A DNA stretch of 64,000 bases from Bacillus sp. SORGH_AS_0510. Its GTDB lineage: Bacteria > Bacillota > Bacilli > Bacillales > Cytobacillaceae. Shown piece after piece: positions 27,457 through 36,426 of the stretch. The notes under the pieces were generated by a model. It made no database searches. It had not been told where the DNA came from and saw only the letters and a list, made by a program, of their open reading frames with translations. The stretch lies in contig NZ_JAUTAU010000001.1 of the NCBI RefSeq assembly GCF_030818775.1, forward strand, positions 2,236,001 through 2,300,000, written 5' to 3'. Numbering within the stretch: position 1 is the first letter of the stretch; each line of letters opens with the position of its first letter. The position numbers and the translations under genes were made by a program.

Positions 27457-27533
27457 TATATTGGTCTACTCCTTGAGGAGCTGATGTCCAGCTTTAAACA
27501 AGAACCAAAGAGGGTATAATATATTGGTCTACT
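27408..27533. repeat. 63-bp tandem duplication at the trpA 3' end
   Basis: Bases 27408-27470 and 27471-27533 are identical over 63 bp, beginning CCTTGAGGAGCTGATGTCC and ending TTGGTCTACT. The unit spans the last 16 codons and stop of trpA plus the left arm of the terminator. Only the second copy is followed by the matching right arm. Confidence 0.95.
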
Positions 27534-27558
27534 CTTTTCTTTAGAGTAGACCTTTCTT
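27524..27558 (+). terminator. trp operon terminator
   Basis: GGTCTACTC and GAGTAGACC pair around TTTTCTTTA, followed by TTTCTTG. The left arm is the end of the second copy of the 63-bp repeat. Confidence 0.7.
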
Positions 27559-27619
27559 GCTAGTGTAGAGTTTCTACTATATGATATGAATGAACCTATT
27601 TTGTGGGAGTGCAATTTGA

Positions 27620-28696
27620 ATGAAAGAAATGACTGTAGAAGAGTTTTTGACAATAAAGAATCCAATTATTATTGATATTCGCTCACCGATTGAGTTTAAA
27701 GACGGTGCAATTCCGGGAGCTATAAATGTTCCGTTATTTTCAGATGAAGAACGTCACGAGATTGGTATTATTTATAAGCATGATGGTCAACCAGCTGCCA
27801 AGTGGAGAGCGATGGAACTTGTATCACCTAAAATTCCTAAATTGCTTCACACAATAAAAGACCTGCAATCTAATGGAGAATTGGTTGTTCATTGTTGGCG
27901 AGGCGGGATGAGGAGTAAAGCGGTAGTCACCTTTTTAGAGTTTGCCGGAATTTACGCTTGGCGATTAATTGGGGGCTATAAAGCATATCGACACCATATA
28001 CTTGAAAAAATACCAAATATGATCCCTCAACAAGCGGTGGTAATCCATGGAATGACCGGCGTGGGGAAAACTGAGGTACTCAAGATATTGAAACAGAAAA
28101 TGTATCCGATTCTAGACCTTGAAGAAATGGCGGGTCATCGAGGGTCGATCTTTGGTACGATTGGTCTTAATGATGGTCATAATCAAAAAACCTTTGATTC
28201 TCTTTTATTTAAAGGTCTTCAGGAATTACAAAAGGCGGATTATTTTCTTGTTGAAGCTGAGAGTAAACGAATCGGTAAAGCTGTTCAGCCTGAGGAACTA
28301 ATGGATATAAAATTTAAAGGAACAAATATCTATATTCATACTCCTCTAGAACAAAGGGTCACCCACCTTATTTCTGAATATGTACATCCATATCAGGATG
28401 AACCATGGTATCAGAATAAGATTTTAAGTAATGTGGAGAAGGTTCTTAAACGAGTGAAGGATATGGAGATAAGAAGAAAGCTATTGGAATTAGTTGATGA
28501 AAAAAATTATCATGACTTGATTCAAATTCTTTTAGAATATTACTATGATCCTCGGTATGATCATGCAAGACAAGATTACGAAGGTGAGTTTTACGATATT
28601 TTTGCCAATAATCCAGCTGAAGCAGCTAAAAAAATTGAAGAAAAGCTAAAGGAACTTTCTTTTTCTTCACTATTGGAAACAAATAAATTGGATTAA
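27620..28696 (+). CDS. mnmH: tRNA 2-selenouridine synthase
   Basis: A 358-residue protein with an N-terminal rhodanese domain, whose catalytic Cys is in VVHCWRGGMRSKA, and a C-terminal P-loop domain (GMTGVGKTEVL). This architecture is diagnostic of MnmH/SelU (YbbB), which replaces sulfur with selenium at the wobble 2-thiouridine of certain tRNAs using selenophosphate. Its presence implies SelD elsewhere in the genome and fits the selenocysteine-type formate dehydrogenase at 57.5 kb. It is monocistronic, 160 bp after trpA. Confidence 0.9.
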   Translation: MKEMTVEEFLTIKNPIIIDIRSPIEFKDGAIPGAINVPLFSDEERHEIGIIYKHDGQPAAKWRAMELVSPKIPKLLHTIKDLQSNGELVVHCWRGGMRSKAVVTFLEFAGIYAWRLIGGYKAYRHHILEKIPNMIPQQAVVIHGMTGVGKTEVLKILKQKMYPILDLEEMAGHRGSIFGTIGLNDGHNQKTFDSLLFKGLQELQKADYFLVEAESKRIGKAVQPEELMDIKFKGTNIYIHTPLEQRVTHLISEYVHPYQDEPWYQNKILSNVEKVLKRVKDMEIRRKLLELVDEKNYHDLIQILLEYYYDPRYDHARQDYEGEFYDIFANNPAEAAKKIEEKLKELSFSSLLETNKLD

Positions 28697-28712
28697 TCTT
28701 ATATTCATCTGA

Positions 28713-28750
28713 AGAAGTACACGCATTTTCATATCGTGTACTTTTCTTAT
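28713..28750 (+). terminator. Rho-independent terminator after mnmH
   Basis: AGTACACG and CGTGTACT pair around a CATTTTCATAT loop, followed by TTTCTTATT. Confidence 0.75.
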
Positions 28751-28900
28751 TATTTTTTTAAGAAAATTTTAATCTTCTTCTCATCAGGGTCTCCTTTCCA
28801 CAATATATGATATTTATATAAATCCTTTCATTAACCTACTTCTTCCATACAAATGATCAGTATTCTTGAAATAAAAATACTCAGTAAGGAGGAATGTAAC

Positions 28901-29029
28901 ATGTTATGGGTTAGATTAATAATTGTTGGATTCTTTTCAATAAGTGCACTTTCGTTAATGTCGTATCAATCCATTGAAATTTTTCATGCAATCATTGATT
29001 TTATTAAAGATAAACATCAGTTAAAATAA
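28901..29029 (+). CDS. Small single-pass membrane peptide, 42 aa
   Basis: ATG 28901 follows a near-consensus AAGGAGGAATGTAAC. The product MLWVRLIIVGFFSISALSLMSYQSIEIFHAIIDFIKDKHQLK has one membrane helix followed by a short polar tail. It ends 29 bp before the response regulator, so it may be co-transcribed with that two-component system and modulate the kinase. No family is recognised. Confidence 0.6.
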   Translation: MLWVRLIIVGFFSISALSLMSYQSIEIFHAIIDFIKDKHQLK

Positions 29030-29058
29030 TAGCAAATACAAATTGTGAGCGTGGATAT

Positions 29059-29736
29059 ATGCAAAAAATACTAATTATTGAAGATGAAAAGAATTTAGCC
29101 AGGTTTATTGAGCTTGAATTAAATCATGAAGGCTATCAAACAACAGTATCGACCGATGGGAGACGCGGATTAGATTTGGCCCTTTCAGAAAATTGGGATG
29201 CCATTTTACTCGATTTAATGCTCCCAGAGTTAAATGGAATGGAAGTATGTCGAAGAATTAGACAGGCGAATAAATCGATTCCAATTATTATGATTACTGC
29301 AAGAGACAGTGTATTGGATCGTGTTTCAGGACTGGATAGCGGTGCAGATGATTATATCGTTAAACCGTTTGCTATAGAAGAATTATTGGCCAGATTAAGG
29401 TCAATGTTCCGGAGGGTAGAGGCACTAACTTCAAATGATTTAACCACTTTAACCTTCAAGGATTTAGTCATTGAACTTGAATCATGTATTGTTAAAAAAG
29501 CTGATGAGGTAATTGGGTTAACCAAAAGAGAATTTGACTTATTGGTTATTTTTATGAGCAATATAAACATTGTATTAACAAGAGAAGTTCTCTTGAATAA
29601 AGTTTGGGGTTATAGTACGGGTGTGGAAACGAACGTTGTGGATGTATATGTTCGTTATTTAAGAAATAAAATAGACGATCAAAATGAGGGAAGCTACATT
29701 CACACAGTACGTGGTACAGGATATGTAATGAGATGA
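29059..29736 (+). CDS. OmpR/PhoB-type response regulator (ArlR/YkoG-like)
   Basis: A 225-residue regulator with a receiver domain (acidic pocket ED at 9-10, phospho-acceptor D52 in LLDLMLPELNG, and the conserved Lys in IVKPFAIEELLAR) and a C-terminal winged helix (TKREFDLLVIFMSNINIVLTREVLL ... VETNVVDVYVRYLRNKID). It overlaps the histidine kinase by 4 bp. ArlR and B. subtilis YkoG are the most similar named proteins I can recall. The target genes are unknown. Confidence 0.85.
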   Translation: MQKILIIEDEKNLARFIELELNHEGYQTTVSTDGRRGLDLALSENWDAILLDLMLPELNGMEVCRRIRQANKSIPIIMITARDSVLDRVSGLDSGADDYIVKPFAIEELLARLRSMFRRVEALTSNDLTTLTFKDLVIELESCIVKKADEVIGLTKREFDLLVIFMSNINIVLTREVLLNKVWGYSTGVETNVVDVYVRYLRNKIDDQNEGSYIHTVRGTGYVMR

Positions 29737-31142
29737 GTAGAAAGATCATGCTTATAGTTAATAAACTCTCCTGGCAAACAAAATTAGTGCTAAGTGGATC
29801 AGCAGCTATATTTCTTACGTTTTTTTTATTTAGTTTCTTAGAGTATCATACAGTTTCCAAATGGATGATGAATCGTGAGGAAATGGCCATTAATAGGACT
29901 ATTACTGACATCGCAGCGTTTTATAAAGCAAAAGCTAATACATTAACCCGTATAGATATTATTAATAGCGAAGATTTTTTACGTAATATGAATGACAAAG
30001 ATCAATTGATTCGAATTTATGACAGTAAAGGGAATATTCTAGTTTCAGATAAAAACGGTGATTTTCCAGTTCTTGAACCAATTCCAGTAACAACTAGTAC
30101 TACGGATTTGATTTCTATTCAAGGAAAGGAAGCCTTTATAGCGAGATTTCCAATTAATTCGGGGGAATTTAGAGGCACACTAGAGATTGTCCGGCATTTA
30201 AATAACTATCACAAAATGATGAGTAACCTCTTTTGGGTGATGTCTATATTTGGAATAGCTGCTATTCTTTTTAGTGCTATAAGTGGATATATTCTTGCAA
30301 AACAACTACTAAAGCCTGTTAGAGCCTTAACAAAAGCAATGAAAAAAATAAAAGAAAATGGTTTTCAGGGAAGAGTAGAGGTCTATGATCAAAAGGATGA
30401 TTTAACTGATCTGACTAACGTTTTTAATGAAATGATGGACGAAATTGAGAAATCTTTTCTGGCACAGAAACAATTTGTTGAGGATGCATCACATGAGTTA
30501 AGGACACCTGTTTCTATTCTCGAAGGACATCTATCTTTATTAAATCGGTGGGGAAAAAAGGATCCTATTATTTTAGAAGAATCTTTAGATGCTTCATTAC
30601 AGGAGCTTTCGAGGCTGAAAAAACTGATTACTGACCTGCTAGAATTAACTCGAGTGGAAAATCAAAGAATTTTAACTTCTGAAAAAGTAGACATTTCCCA
30701 ACTTGTCCAAAAATTAATAAAGAAATTTGAAATTATACATTCAGATTTTAAATTTAATATAGAAATTGAAAAGAACTTACCTATGGGTTCTATTGCTGAG
30801 CACCATTTCGAACGGATATTAATTATCTTATTAGATAATTCAGTTAAATACTCTAGAGAAGATAAAACAATTTGGATATCTGCAATCCGAAAGGGGAGCA
30901 ATATTATCGTTTCTGTTACTGATATTGGAATTGGTATTCCTAAAGAAAATATCCAAGAAGTGTTTAACCGATTTTATCGAGTTGATAAGGCTCGAGTGCG
31001 TGAAAATGGTGGTACGGGTTTGGGACTTTCAATTGCCAAGCAACTAGTGCAGAAGTATAATGGTTCAATCTTAATGGAGAGTAAAGAAGGCAGAGGAACA
31101 AAAGTAAGCATTTCAATTCCAGTAGATACAAAAGACCGCTGA
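29733..31142 (+). CDS. Sensor histidine kinase (ArlS/YkoH-like)
   Basis: A 469-residue kinase with two membrane helices (about 16-36 and 165-188) bounding an extracellular sensor domain, then a HAMP linker (KQLLKPVRALTKAMKKI). The phospho-acceptor His is in EDASHELRTPVSILEG, and the ATP-binding boxes are N (LDNSVKYS), G1 (DIGIGIP) and G2 (GGTGLGLSI). It pairs with the overlapping response regulator. An Sda-like antikinase gene lies convergent just beyond its terminator. Confidence 0.85.
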   Translation: MSRKIMLIVNKLSWQTKLVLSGSAAIFLTFFLFSFLEYHTVSKWMMNREEMAINRTITDIAAFYKAKANTLTRIDIINSEDFLRNMNDKDQLIRIYDSKGNILVSDKNGDFPVLEPIPVTTSTTDLISIQGKEAFIARFPINSGEFRGTLEIVRHLNNYHKMMSNLFWVMSIFGIAAILFSAISGYILAKQLLKPVRALTKAMKKIKENGFQGRVEVYDQKDDLTDLTNVFNEMMDEIEKSFLAQKQFVEDASHELRTPVSILEGHLSLLNRWGKKDPIILEESLDASLQELSRLKKLITDLLELTRVENQRILTSEKVDISQLVQKLIKKFEIIHSDFKFNIEIEKNLPMGSIAEHHFERILIILLDNSVKYSREDKTIWISAIRKGSNIIVSVTDIGIGIPKENIQEVFNRFYRVDKARVRENGGTGLGLSIAKQLVQKYNGSILMESKEGRGTKVSISIPVDTKDR

Positions 31143-31168
31143 AAGTTCTTTCAGCGGTCTTTTGTTGC
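31127..31168. terminator. Bidirectional terminator between the kinase and Sda-like genes
   Basis: AAAAGACCGCTGAAAG and CTTTCAGCGGTCTTTT form a 16-bp perfect stem with a TT loop. The stem includes the last codons of the kinase gene. Confidence 0.9.
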
Positions 31169-31302
31169 TACCGTTTTTTAAAGGGCCTGAGTCCCCTGCG
31201 TTGTATTTCCTCTTTTAGTATCTTAATCCATTCCTTTTCCTTACCAGACTTTAGTGCATCCCGATACGATACAACCAATTGTTCGTTACTCATAATTTTC
31301 AA
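31168..31302 (-). CDS. Sda-like sporulation histidine kinase inhibitor
   Basis: Read from TTG 31302 (AAGGAGG upstream with 10-nt spacing), the 44-residue product MKIMSNEQLVVSYRDALKSGKEKEWIKILKEEIQRRGLRPFKKR resembles Sda: an S-[DN]-E-x-L-x-x-S-Y opening, two helices forming a hairpin and the closing EIxRRGL. Sda blocks the sporulation kinases KinA/KinB when replication is disturbed. Starting at ATG 31293 would drop the first helix turn. The assignment rests on short-sequence similarity only, and no DnaA box was seen upstream. Confidence 0.6.
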   Translation of the reverse strand: MKIMSNEQLVVSYRDALKSGKEKEWIKILKEEIQRRGLRPFKKR

Positions 31303-31443
31303 GTTTCGAATGCCTCCTTGGAAAGTGGATTGAATATTCAGTTTTTACTATTGTAATGGTTTTCATGGATTTTGAGAACCTTTATTTCTCATTTTTTTGA
31401 TGTTTACTTACATGAAAAAGTTGGAAGTTATATTTTAAAAATA

Positions 31444-31490
31444 TTGAATATTCTTATAAATATGGTAACATACTGTTGAAAGCGTTTTAC
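31444..31490 (+). promoter_or_regulatory. Promoter and cre-like site of the acyl-CoA synthetase gene
   Basis: TTGAAT (31444-31449) and TAACAT (31466-31471) form a SigA-like promoter with a 16-nt spacer. TGAAAGCGTTTTAC (31477-31490) around the start site matches 12 of 14 positions of the CcpA cre consensus, suggesting carbon catabolite repression. Confidence 0.5.
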
Positions 31491-31528
31491 TTTGTTGTTG
31501 GTTTAATTGTATTGAGGAGGATGAGAAT

Positions 31529-33166
31529 ATGTCGGCTTTGCTAAGTATTACTATTGGGAAACTATTAGAAGAAAAAGCAGAATTACATCCAGACCATACA
31601 GCTGTGATTTATAGTGATCGAAATTTAAGTTGGAGTTATCGTAAATTTGATGATATTTGCAGAAATGCTGCAAAAGGTTTTATGAAGCTTGGTATTGATA
31701 AAGGGGAACAGGTTGCAGTCTGGTCGAGTAATACCCCGGAATGGCTAATTACTCAATTTGCGACAGGTAAAATGGGAGCTGTATTGGTTACTGTAAATAC
31801 AAATTATCGCACTGCTGAACTCGAGTATTTATTAAAACAATCTGATTCTACCACTTTTATTATAATGGATAACTGGAAAGATGCCTCTTATATTGACATG
31901 ATTAATGAAATTGTTCCTGAGTTAAAGACATCTGAACCTGGGAAATTAAAAAGCAGCAGGCTTCCATGTTTGAAGAATGTTATTGTCCTTGGGGATAAAA
32001 AGTATCCTGGTACCTATTCCTGGGAAGATATTATTAAACTTGGTGAAGAGGTAACGGACGAAGAGTTAAATAAAAGAATGAATACTCTAGAGCCTGACGA
32101 TGTAATTAACATGCAATACACTTCAGGTACAACAGGGTTTCCAAAAGGTGTTATGTTAACACATAACAACATTGTCAATAATGGATTTAATATAGCCAAC
32201 TGTATGAAGTTAACTGTAGAGGACAGGCTTTGTATCCCTGTTCCGTTTTTTCATTGCTTTGGATGTGTGCTGGGTACAATGGCTTGTGTTTCTGTAGGAG
32301 CAACAATGGTGCCTGTTCAGGATTTTAATCCGAAAAAAGTATTGCAAACGGTTCAGGATGAAAAATGTACGGCTCTCCATGGTGTGCCAACGATGTTTAT
32401 CGCTGAATTAAATGAACCAGATTTTGAAAGTTATGATCTTTCATCGTTGCGAACCGGTATAATGGCAGGATCAAACTGCCCGATTGAGGTCATGAAGGCG
32501 GTCATTGAAAAAATGGGGGCTAAAGAAATAACGATTGCATATGGACAAACAGAGTCTTCACCAGTTATCACACAAACCAGAACGGATGATCCAATTGAAT
32601 TACGTGTAGAATCAGTTGGAAAAGCACTTCCTAATGTTGAGGTGAAGATTGTAGAACCAGGAACAAACAGAGAAGTGGCAATGGGTGTACAAGGAGAACT
32701 TTGTACCAGAGGTTACCATGTGATGAAGGGATATTATAAAAATATGGCAGCAACCAATGAGGCCATTGATCAAGATGGTTGGCTACATACTGGGGACTTA
32801 GCTATCATGGATGAGAATGGATATTGCAAAGTCACAGGGCGTTTAAAGGATATGATTATTAGAGGTGGAGAAAATATATATCCCCGTGAAATTGAAGAGT
32901 TCCTCTATTCTTATCCCAAAATCCTAGATATTCAAGTGATAGGTGTACCGGACGAAGTATATGGTGAAGAAATTATGGCTTGGATTATATTGAAAGAAGG
33001 AGAGAAAGCAACATCTGAAGAGATTAAAGAATACTGTATTGGAAAGATCTCAAAACATAAAATTCCAAAATATATTGAGTTTACTGATTCATTTCCAATG
33101 ACTGCATCAGGAAAAATACAGAAATATCGTTTGAGGGAAAATTCACTACAAGTCGTTGGGAAGTAA
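31529..33166 (+). CDS. AMP-dependent fatty acyl-CoA synthetase
   Basis: A 545-residue adenylate-forming enzyme activating a carboxylic acid to its CoA thioester. Seen are the P-loop-like YTSGTTGFPKGVML, AYGQTESSP (the A5 motif), the hinge region WLHTGDLAIMDENGYCKVTGRLKDMIIRGGENIYPREIE and the C-terminal catalytic Lys in TASGKIQKYRLR. It resembles medium- or long-chain enzymes such as B. subtilis YngI. The upstream cre-like site suggests use of fatty acids when sugars are scarce. It is a single gene with GAGGAGG ahead of the start. Confidence 0.85.
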   Translation: MSALLSITIGKLLEEKAELHPDHTAVIYSDRNLSWSYRKFDDICRNAAKGFMKLGIDKGEQVAVWSSNTPEWLITQFATGKMGAVLVTVNTNYRTAELEYLLKQSDSTTFIIMDNWKDASYIDMINEIVPELKTSEPGKLKSSRLPCLKNVIVLGDKKYPGTYSWEDIIKLGEEVTDEELNKRMNTLEPDDVINMQYTSGTTGFPKGVMLTHNNIVNNGFNIANCMKLTVEDRLCIPVPFFHCFGCVLGTMACVSVGATMVPVQDFNPKKVLQTVQDEKCTALHGVPTMFIAELNEPDFESYDLSSLRTGIMAGSNCPIEVMKAVIEKMGAKEITIAYGQTESSPVITQTRTDDPIELRVESVGKALPNVEVKIVEPGTNREVAMGVQGELCTRGYHVMKGYYKNMAATNEAIDQDGWLHTGDLAIMDENGYCKVTGRLKDMIIRGGENIYPREIEEFLYSYPKILDIQVIGVPDEVYGEEIMAWIILKEGEKATSEEIKEYCIGKISKHKIPKYIEFTDSFPMTASGKIQKYRLRENSLQVVGK

Positions 33167-33259
33167 TAATAAATTTTACGCTGGCAGAGGAGGGTCTATT
33201 GTTGCGTATCATTGCTTTTATTGATTATACTTATAATTGGACAAAGACTGAAAGGAACG

Positions 33260-33472
33260 ATGGCAACAATGATTCATTTAACATGGCGCGAGCGTGAAAC
33301 ACTTAAAAAAGTGAAATGCGTTCATACTGATGCTGAGAAATACCTAGTAAATAACGCTCTGACCGCTGGTGGAATTTATGATGTAAAAAATGAAACAGAA
33401 GAATTTTATTATATCATTGATAACACTGGTAAAGTCGGGGGATTTTACAAGGACTACTTTCAAGATGTATAA
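33260..33472 (+). CDS. DUF6501-like small protein, 70 aa
   Basis: The start at ATG 33260 has AAAGGAA upstream. ATG 33269 (MIHLTWRERETLKKVKC) is an alternative. The protein is small and polar with a KYLVNNALTAGGIYDVKNETEEFYYIIDNTGKVGGFYKDYF core that resembles DUF6501 proteins of Bacillus. The longer reading from 33212 adds an unsupported hydrophobic leader. Function unknown. Confidence 0.65.
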   Translation: MATMIHLTWRERETLKKVKCVHTDAEKYLVNNALTAGGIYDVKNETEEFYYIIDNTGKVGGFYKDYFQDV

Positions 33473-33510
33473 AAAAATGCCTGGTATTAAAACCAGGCAT
33501 TTTTTATTTA
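33470..33510. terminator. Bidirectional rho-independent terminator
   Basis: AAAAAATGCCTGGT and ACCAGGCATTTTTT form a long stem around ATTAAA between convergent genes. Confidence 0.9.
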
Positions 33511-33511
33511 C

Positions 33512-34303
33512 TTATTTTTGATTCACTTGTACTTCTTTAGGCTTATTGGTTTGATAAAGCTTTCGACTAATAAGCGTCTGGATAATTAAAAATGTTCCAC
33601 CTACAACCCAATAAAGTGGAAGGGCTGCTGGTGCATTAAATGAAAACATAACGATCATTAATGGGGAGAGCAAGCCCATATATTTCATTTGCTCCTGCTG
33701 TTGAGTCGGCATATTAGATTGCGATACCTTGAATTGTAAGTAATAGATAACACCTGCAATGATTGTAATGACAATATCAGGATGTCCAAGACTAAACCAT
33801 AAAAACTCATGAGTTTTTATCTCTTCAGATCCTCTAATTGCATAATAGAAGCCCGTTAAGATCGGCATTTGGATAAGAATAGGTAAACAACCCATATTTA
33901 ACGGATTGACTCCATGCTTTTGATAAAGCCCCATCATTTCTGCTTGTAATTCTTGTTTTTTCTTTGGGTCTTTTTCAGTTTTCATTTTCTTTTGAATAAC
34001 TTCCATTTCTGGTTTTAAAACATCCATTTTTTCCTTCATAGCCATTTGATTTTTATATTGCTTTAACATGAGAGGCATTAAGACAAGTCTAATCACTAGT
34101 GTAATAAGAATGATCGCTAAGCCATAATTCCCACCAAAAAAATCGGCAACTGCATGTATTGAAGATGAAAATGGATTCACAAAATAAGTGTGGAAAAATC
34201 CATCGTTTTTTCCGCCTTGAGATTGAGCAGAACAAGCGGATAACAGAAATGTTGTAAAAGTAAGTAAAGCAATAATGATAAGTGAAGAACGTTTCGTTTT
34301 CAT
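33512..34303 (-). CDS. yidC: Membrane protein insertase YidC/OxaA
   Basis: A 263-residue insertase that helps proteins enter the membrane, alone or with SecYEG. A lipoprotein signal peptide ends at the lipobox LLSACS (Cys24). The family core follows: LVIRLVLMPLMLKQYKNQMAMKEKM, the coiled hairpin KKMKTEKDPKKKQELQAEMMGLYQKHGVNPLNMGCLPILIQMPILTGFYYAI and two further helices. Bacilli often have two such genes (SpoIIIJ and YqjG types). Which one this is cannot be told from the gene alone, as rnpA/rpmH are not adjacent. Confidence 0.9.
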   Translation of the reverse strand: MKTKRSSLIIIALLTFTTFLLSACSAQSQGGKNDGFFHTYFVNPFSSSIHAVADFFGGNYGLAIILITLVIRLVLMPLMLKQYKNQMAMKEKMDVLKPEMEVIQKKMKTEKDPKKKQELQAEMMGLYQKHGVNPLNMGCLPILIQMPILTGFYYAIRGSEEIKTHEFLWFSLGHPDIVITIIAGVIYYLQFKVSQSNMPTQQQEQMKYMGLLSPLMIVMFSFNAPAALPLYWVVGGTFLIIQTLISRKLYQTNKPKEVQVNQK

Positions 34304-34334
34304 ATTTCCTCCTAAAAATGTGTAGGTTGATTTT

Positions 34335-34631
34335 TTATACTGGTATTAAAAGGAAGGAAATGGGTTCTTCAGAATCATCCTTAGTACATTCTTTTCTACG
34401 AATATATTTAATAATTCTATTTAAAATAAAACTGCCATTTAAACTGCTTTTTTTTCGGTAAAAAAACAAGGGCTGGATTATTTTTGTGTCCGCAGGATTA
34501 GTTTGAGAACCAATAAATGAATATTCAACGCCCCATGCCCATAGGAACTTTAATGTAATTCCTAAGTATATACTAACGTAAAGTGCGTTTAAGGCATGTA
34601 TATCTGAATGGTCGATGAGCAATTGAAACAA
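34335..34631 (-). CDS. Possible small protein, 98 aa, unknown
   Basis: A TTG at 34631 follows AGAGGTGATTATTT, a good ribosome binding site, and opens 98 codons. The product has one hydrophobic stretch (LNALYVSIYLGITLKFLWAWG) and a basic C-terminal part. No family is recognised. It lies 31 bp upstream of yidC on the same strand. Apart from this ORF, the 540-bp stretch between yidC and the antiporter holds nothing else I can support. Confidence 0.35.
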   Translation of the reverse strand: MFQLLIDHSDIHALNALYVSIYLGITLKFLWAWGVEYSFIGSQTNPADTKIIQPLFFYRKKSSLNGSFILNRIIKYIRRKECTKDDSEEPISFLLIPV

Positions 34632-34847
34632 AAATAATCACCTCTTTAAAATGCCAATGATATGAGTATAAAGGAGAATGGCTAAAGAATCAATTTATTG
34701 TATGGCAAAATACCAGAATTTGAAGAGATTACTAAACAATTATGTATATGCATTAAAACAAGAACGAAAGTAGCTGTTTAAGTTTCGCTGTAATGTGAAT
34801 ATTAAGATGAATAATGTCTATTATTTATTAACTTAGGGTGGTGCAAT

Positions 34848-36422
34848 TTGGAAACATTAGATTTACATAATATCTTTGTCATGGCTCTATTTTTAATGAT
34901 GTTAGCCGCGGGGATTACAGCTATTGCCAAGAAATTTAAACAGCCATACCCAATAGCATTAGTAATAATTGGTGCGATAATTGGTTTGATAAAATTTCCA
35001 GTATTAGAACCATTAAAAAATTTTATTACGCAAGGGGAAGTATTCCATTTTGTTATTGTTACCTTGTTTTTACCTGCGCTTTTAGGGGAAGCATCATTAA
35101 AACTGCCTTTTCGTGAGATGCGGACCAATAAAATACCTATTATTGCTCTAGCATTTGGTGGTACATTATTGTCGTTTCTCCTGGTTGGATTTTCAGGGTA
35201 TTACCTTCTGGGGTTATCTGTCACCGCAGCTTTTGTATTCGGTTCATTAATGAGTGCAACAGACCCAGTCAGTGTTTTAAGTATCTTTAAAAGTATTGGA
35301 GTAAATAAAAGACTTGCAATTGTGGTTGAAGGGGAAAGTTTATTTAATGACGGTATGGCGGTGGTGCTTTTTCAGCTTTCTGCATTTTATTTACTATCCT
35401 ATATTGATTTAGGTTGGGCAGGATTGGGTTTAGGTGTATGGACTTTTGTAAAGGTCATATTCCTAGGACTAATCGTCGGAGGTGCACTTGGATACGGTTT
35501 TTCAATTTTAACAAAGTTCTATGATGATTATCCGCTTGAGATCATTTTTAGTATTGTATTGTTTTATGGATCATATTTATTAGCAGAAAGTATCCATGCT
35601 TCTGGTGTCATTGCAGTTGTTGTTGCTGCCATGATTTATGGAAACTATGGTGCGAAAATCGGCATGACACCCACTACTAAATTAAATATAGGAAACTTTT
35701 GGGATGTTGCTGCTCTTTTGGCGAATTCTATTGTCTTTTTAATGGTTGGGCTAGAAATTACAAGAATAGGGATTTTTAATAAATGGGGAATGATTTTTGC
35801 AGCCATACTAATCGTTTTGATAGCAAGGAGCGCCGCGGTCTATGCTAGTTTGTTCTTCATAAAAAAATTTCCACAATCCTGGAAGCATATTATTAATTGG
35901 GGGGGGTTAAAAGGTTCTTTATCTATAGCACTAGCATTAAGCCTGCCTTATGACTTCGAAGGAAGAGATGAATTATTGGTATTAACTTTTTTCGTGGTTC
36001 TCTTTTCGTTGGTAGTACAGGGGTTATCTGTTAAGCCATTAATTAAATTTCTTGGAGTAAACCCTAAAGATGAAGGTTCGAGCGAATATGAATATTTACT
36101 AGCTAAGATTTATCAGTATGATGCAGCTATACAAGAAATACATAGGGTAAGGAAGAAACTTTTTATCACAGAACCACTATCCAATGAACTTATTAAAGAA
36201 TATGAAGAAAAGAAGCTAAGTGTAGAAAAGCAGGTACAGGAATTATATCAGAATCATATGGAATTAAAAGAAAAACAAAAAAAGCTACTCTTAAAACAGG
36301 CACTTTATGCCGAACACGAAGCCATTAGTCATTTAAATAAAGATGAGGTTATTTCAAATGAAATAGCAGATCACCAACAAACAGAAATCATGGATTTACT
36401 TGTAAATCTAGATGAAGAATAA
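34848..36422 (+). CDS. Na+/H+ antiporter (CPA1/NhaP type, NhaG-like)
   Basis: A 524-residue cation:proton antiporter. About 12 membrane helices end near residue 400 and are followed by a coiled, charged cytosolic tail (YEEKKLSVEKQVQELYQNHMELKEKQKK). The ion-binding region shows SATDPVSVLSIFKSIG and GESLFNDGMAVVLFQ, the CPA1 signature with the paired acidic residues. It is similar in length and layout to B. subtilis NhaG. It should exchange Na+ or K+ for protons for pH and salt homeostasis. Start TTG 34848 follows AGGGTGGTG. Confidence 0.85.
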   Translation: METLDLHNIFVMALFLMMLAAGITAIAKKFKQPYPIALVIIGAIIGLIKFPVLEPLKNFITQGEVFHFVIVTLFLPALLGEASLKLPFREMRTNKIPIIALAFGGTLLSFLLVGFSGYYLLGLSVTAAFVFGSLMSATDPVSVLSIFKSIGVNKRLAIVVEGESLFNDGMAVVLFQLSAFYLLSYIDLGWAGLGLGVWTFVKVIFLGLIVGGALGYGFSILTKFYDDYPLEIIFSIVLFYGSYLLAESIHASGVIAVVVAAMIYGNYGAKIGMTPTTKLNIGNFWDVAALLANSIVFLMVGLEITRIGIFNKWGMIFAAILIVLIARSAAVYASLFFIKKFPQSWKHIINWGGLKGSLSIALALSLPYDFEGRDELLVLTFFVVLFSLVVQGLSVKPLIKFLGVNPKDEGSSEYEYLLAKIYQYDAAIQEIHRVRKKLFITEPLSNELIKEYEEKKLSVEKQVQELYQNHMELKEKQKKLLLKQALYAEHEAISHLNKDEVISNEIADHQQTEIMDLLVNLDEE

Positions 36423-36426
36423 ATAT

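Noticed and set aside
34678..34773. 31-codon ORF with a nearby AAAGGAG
   Set aside because: The Shine-Dalgarno is only two bases from the ATG and the peptide has no recognisable features.
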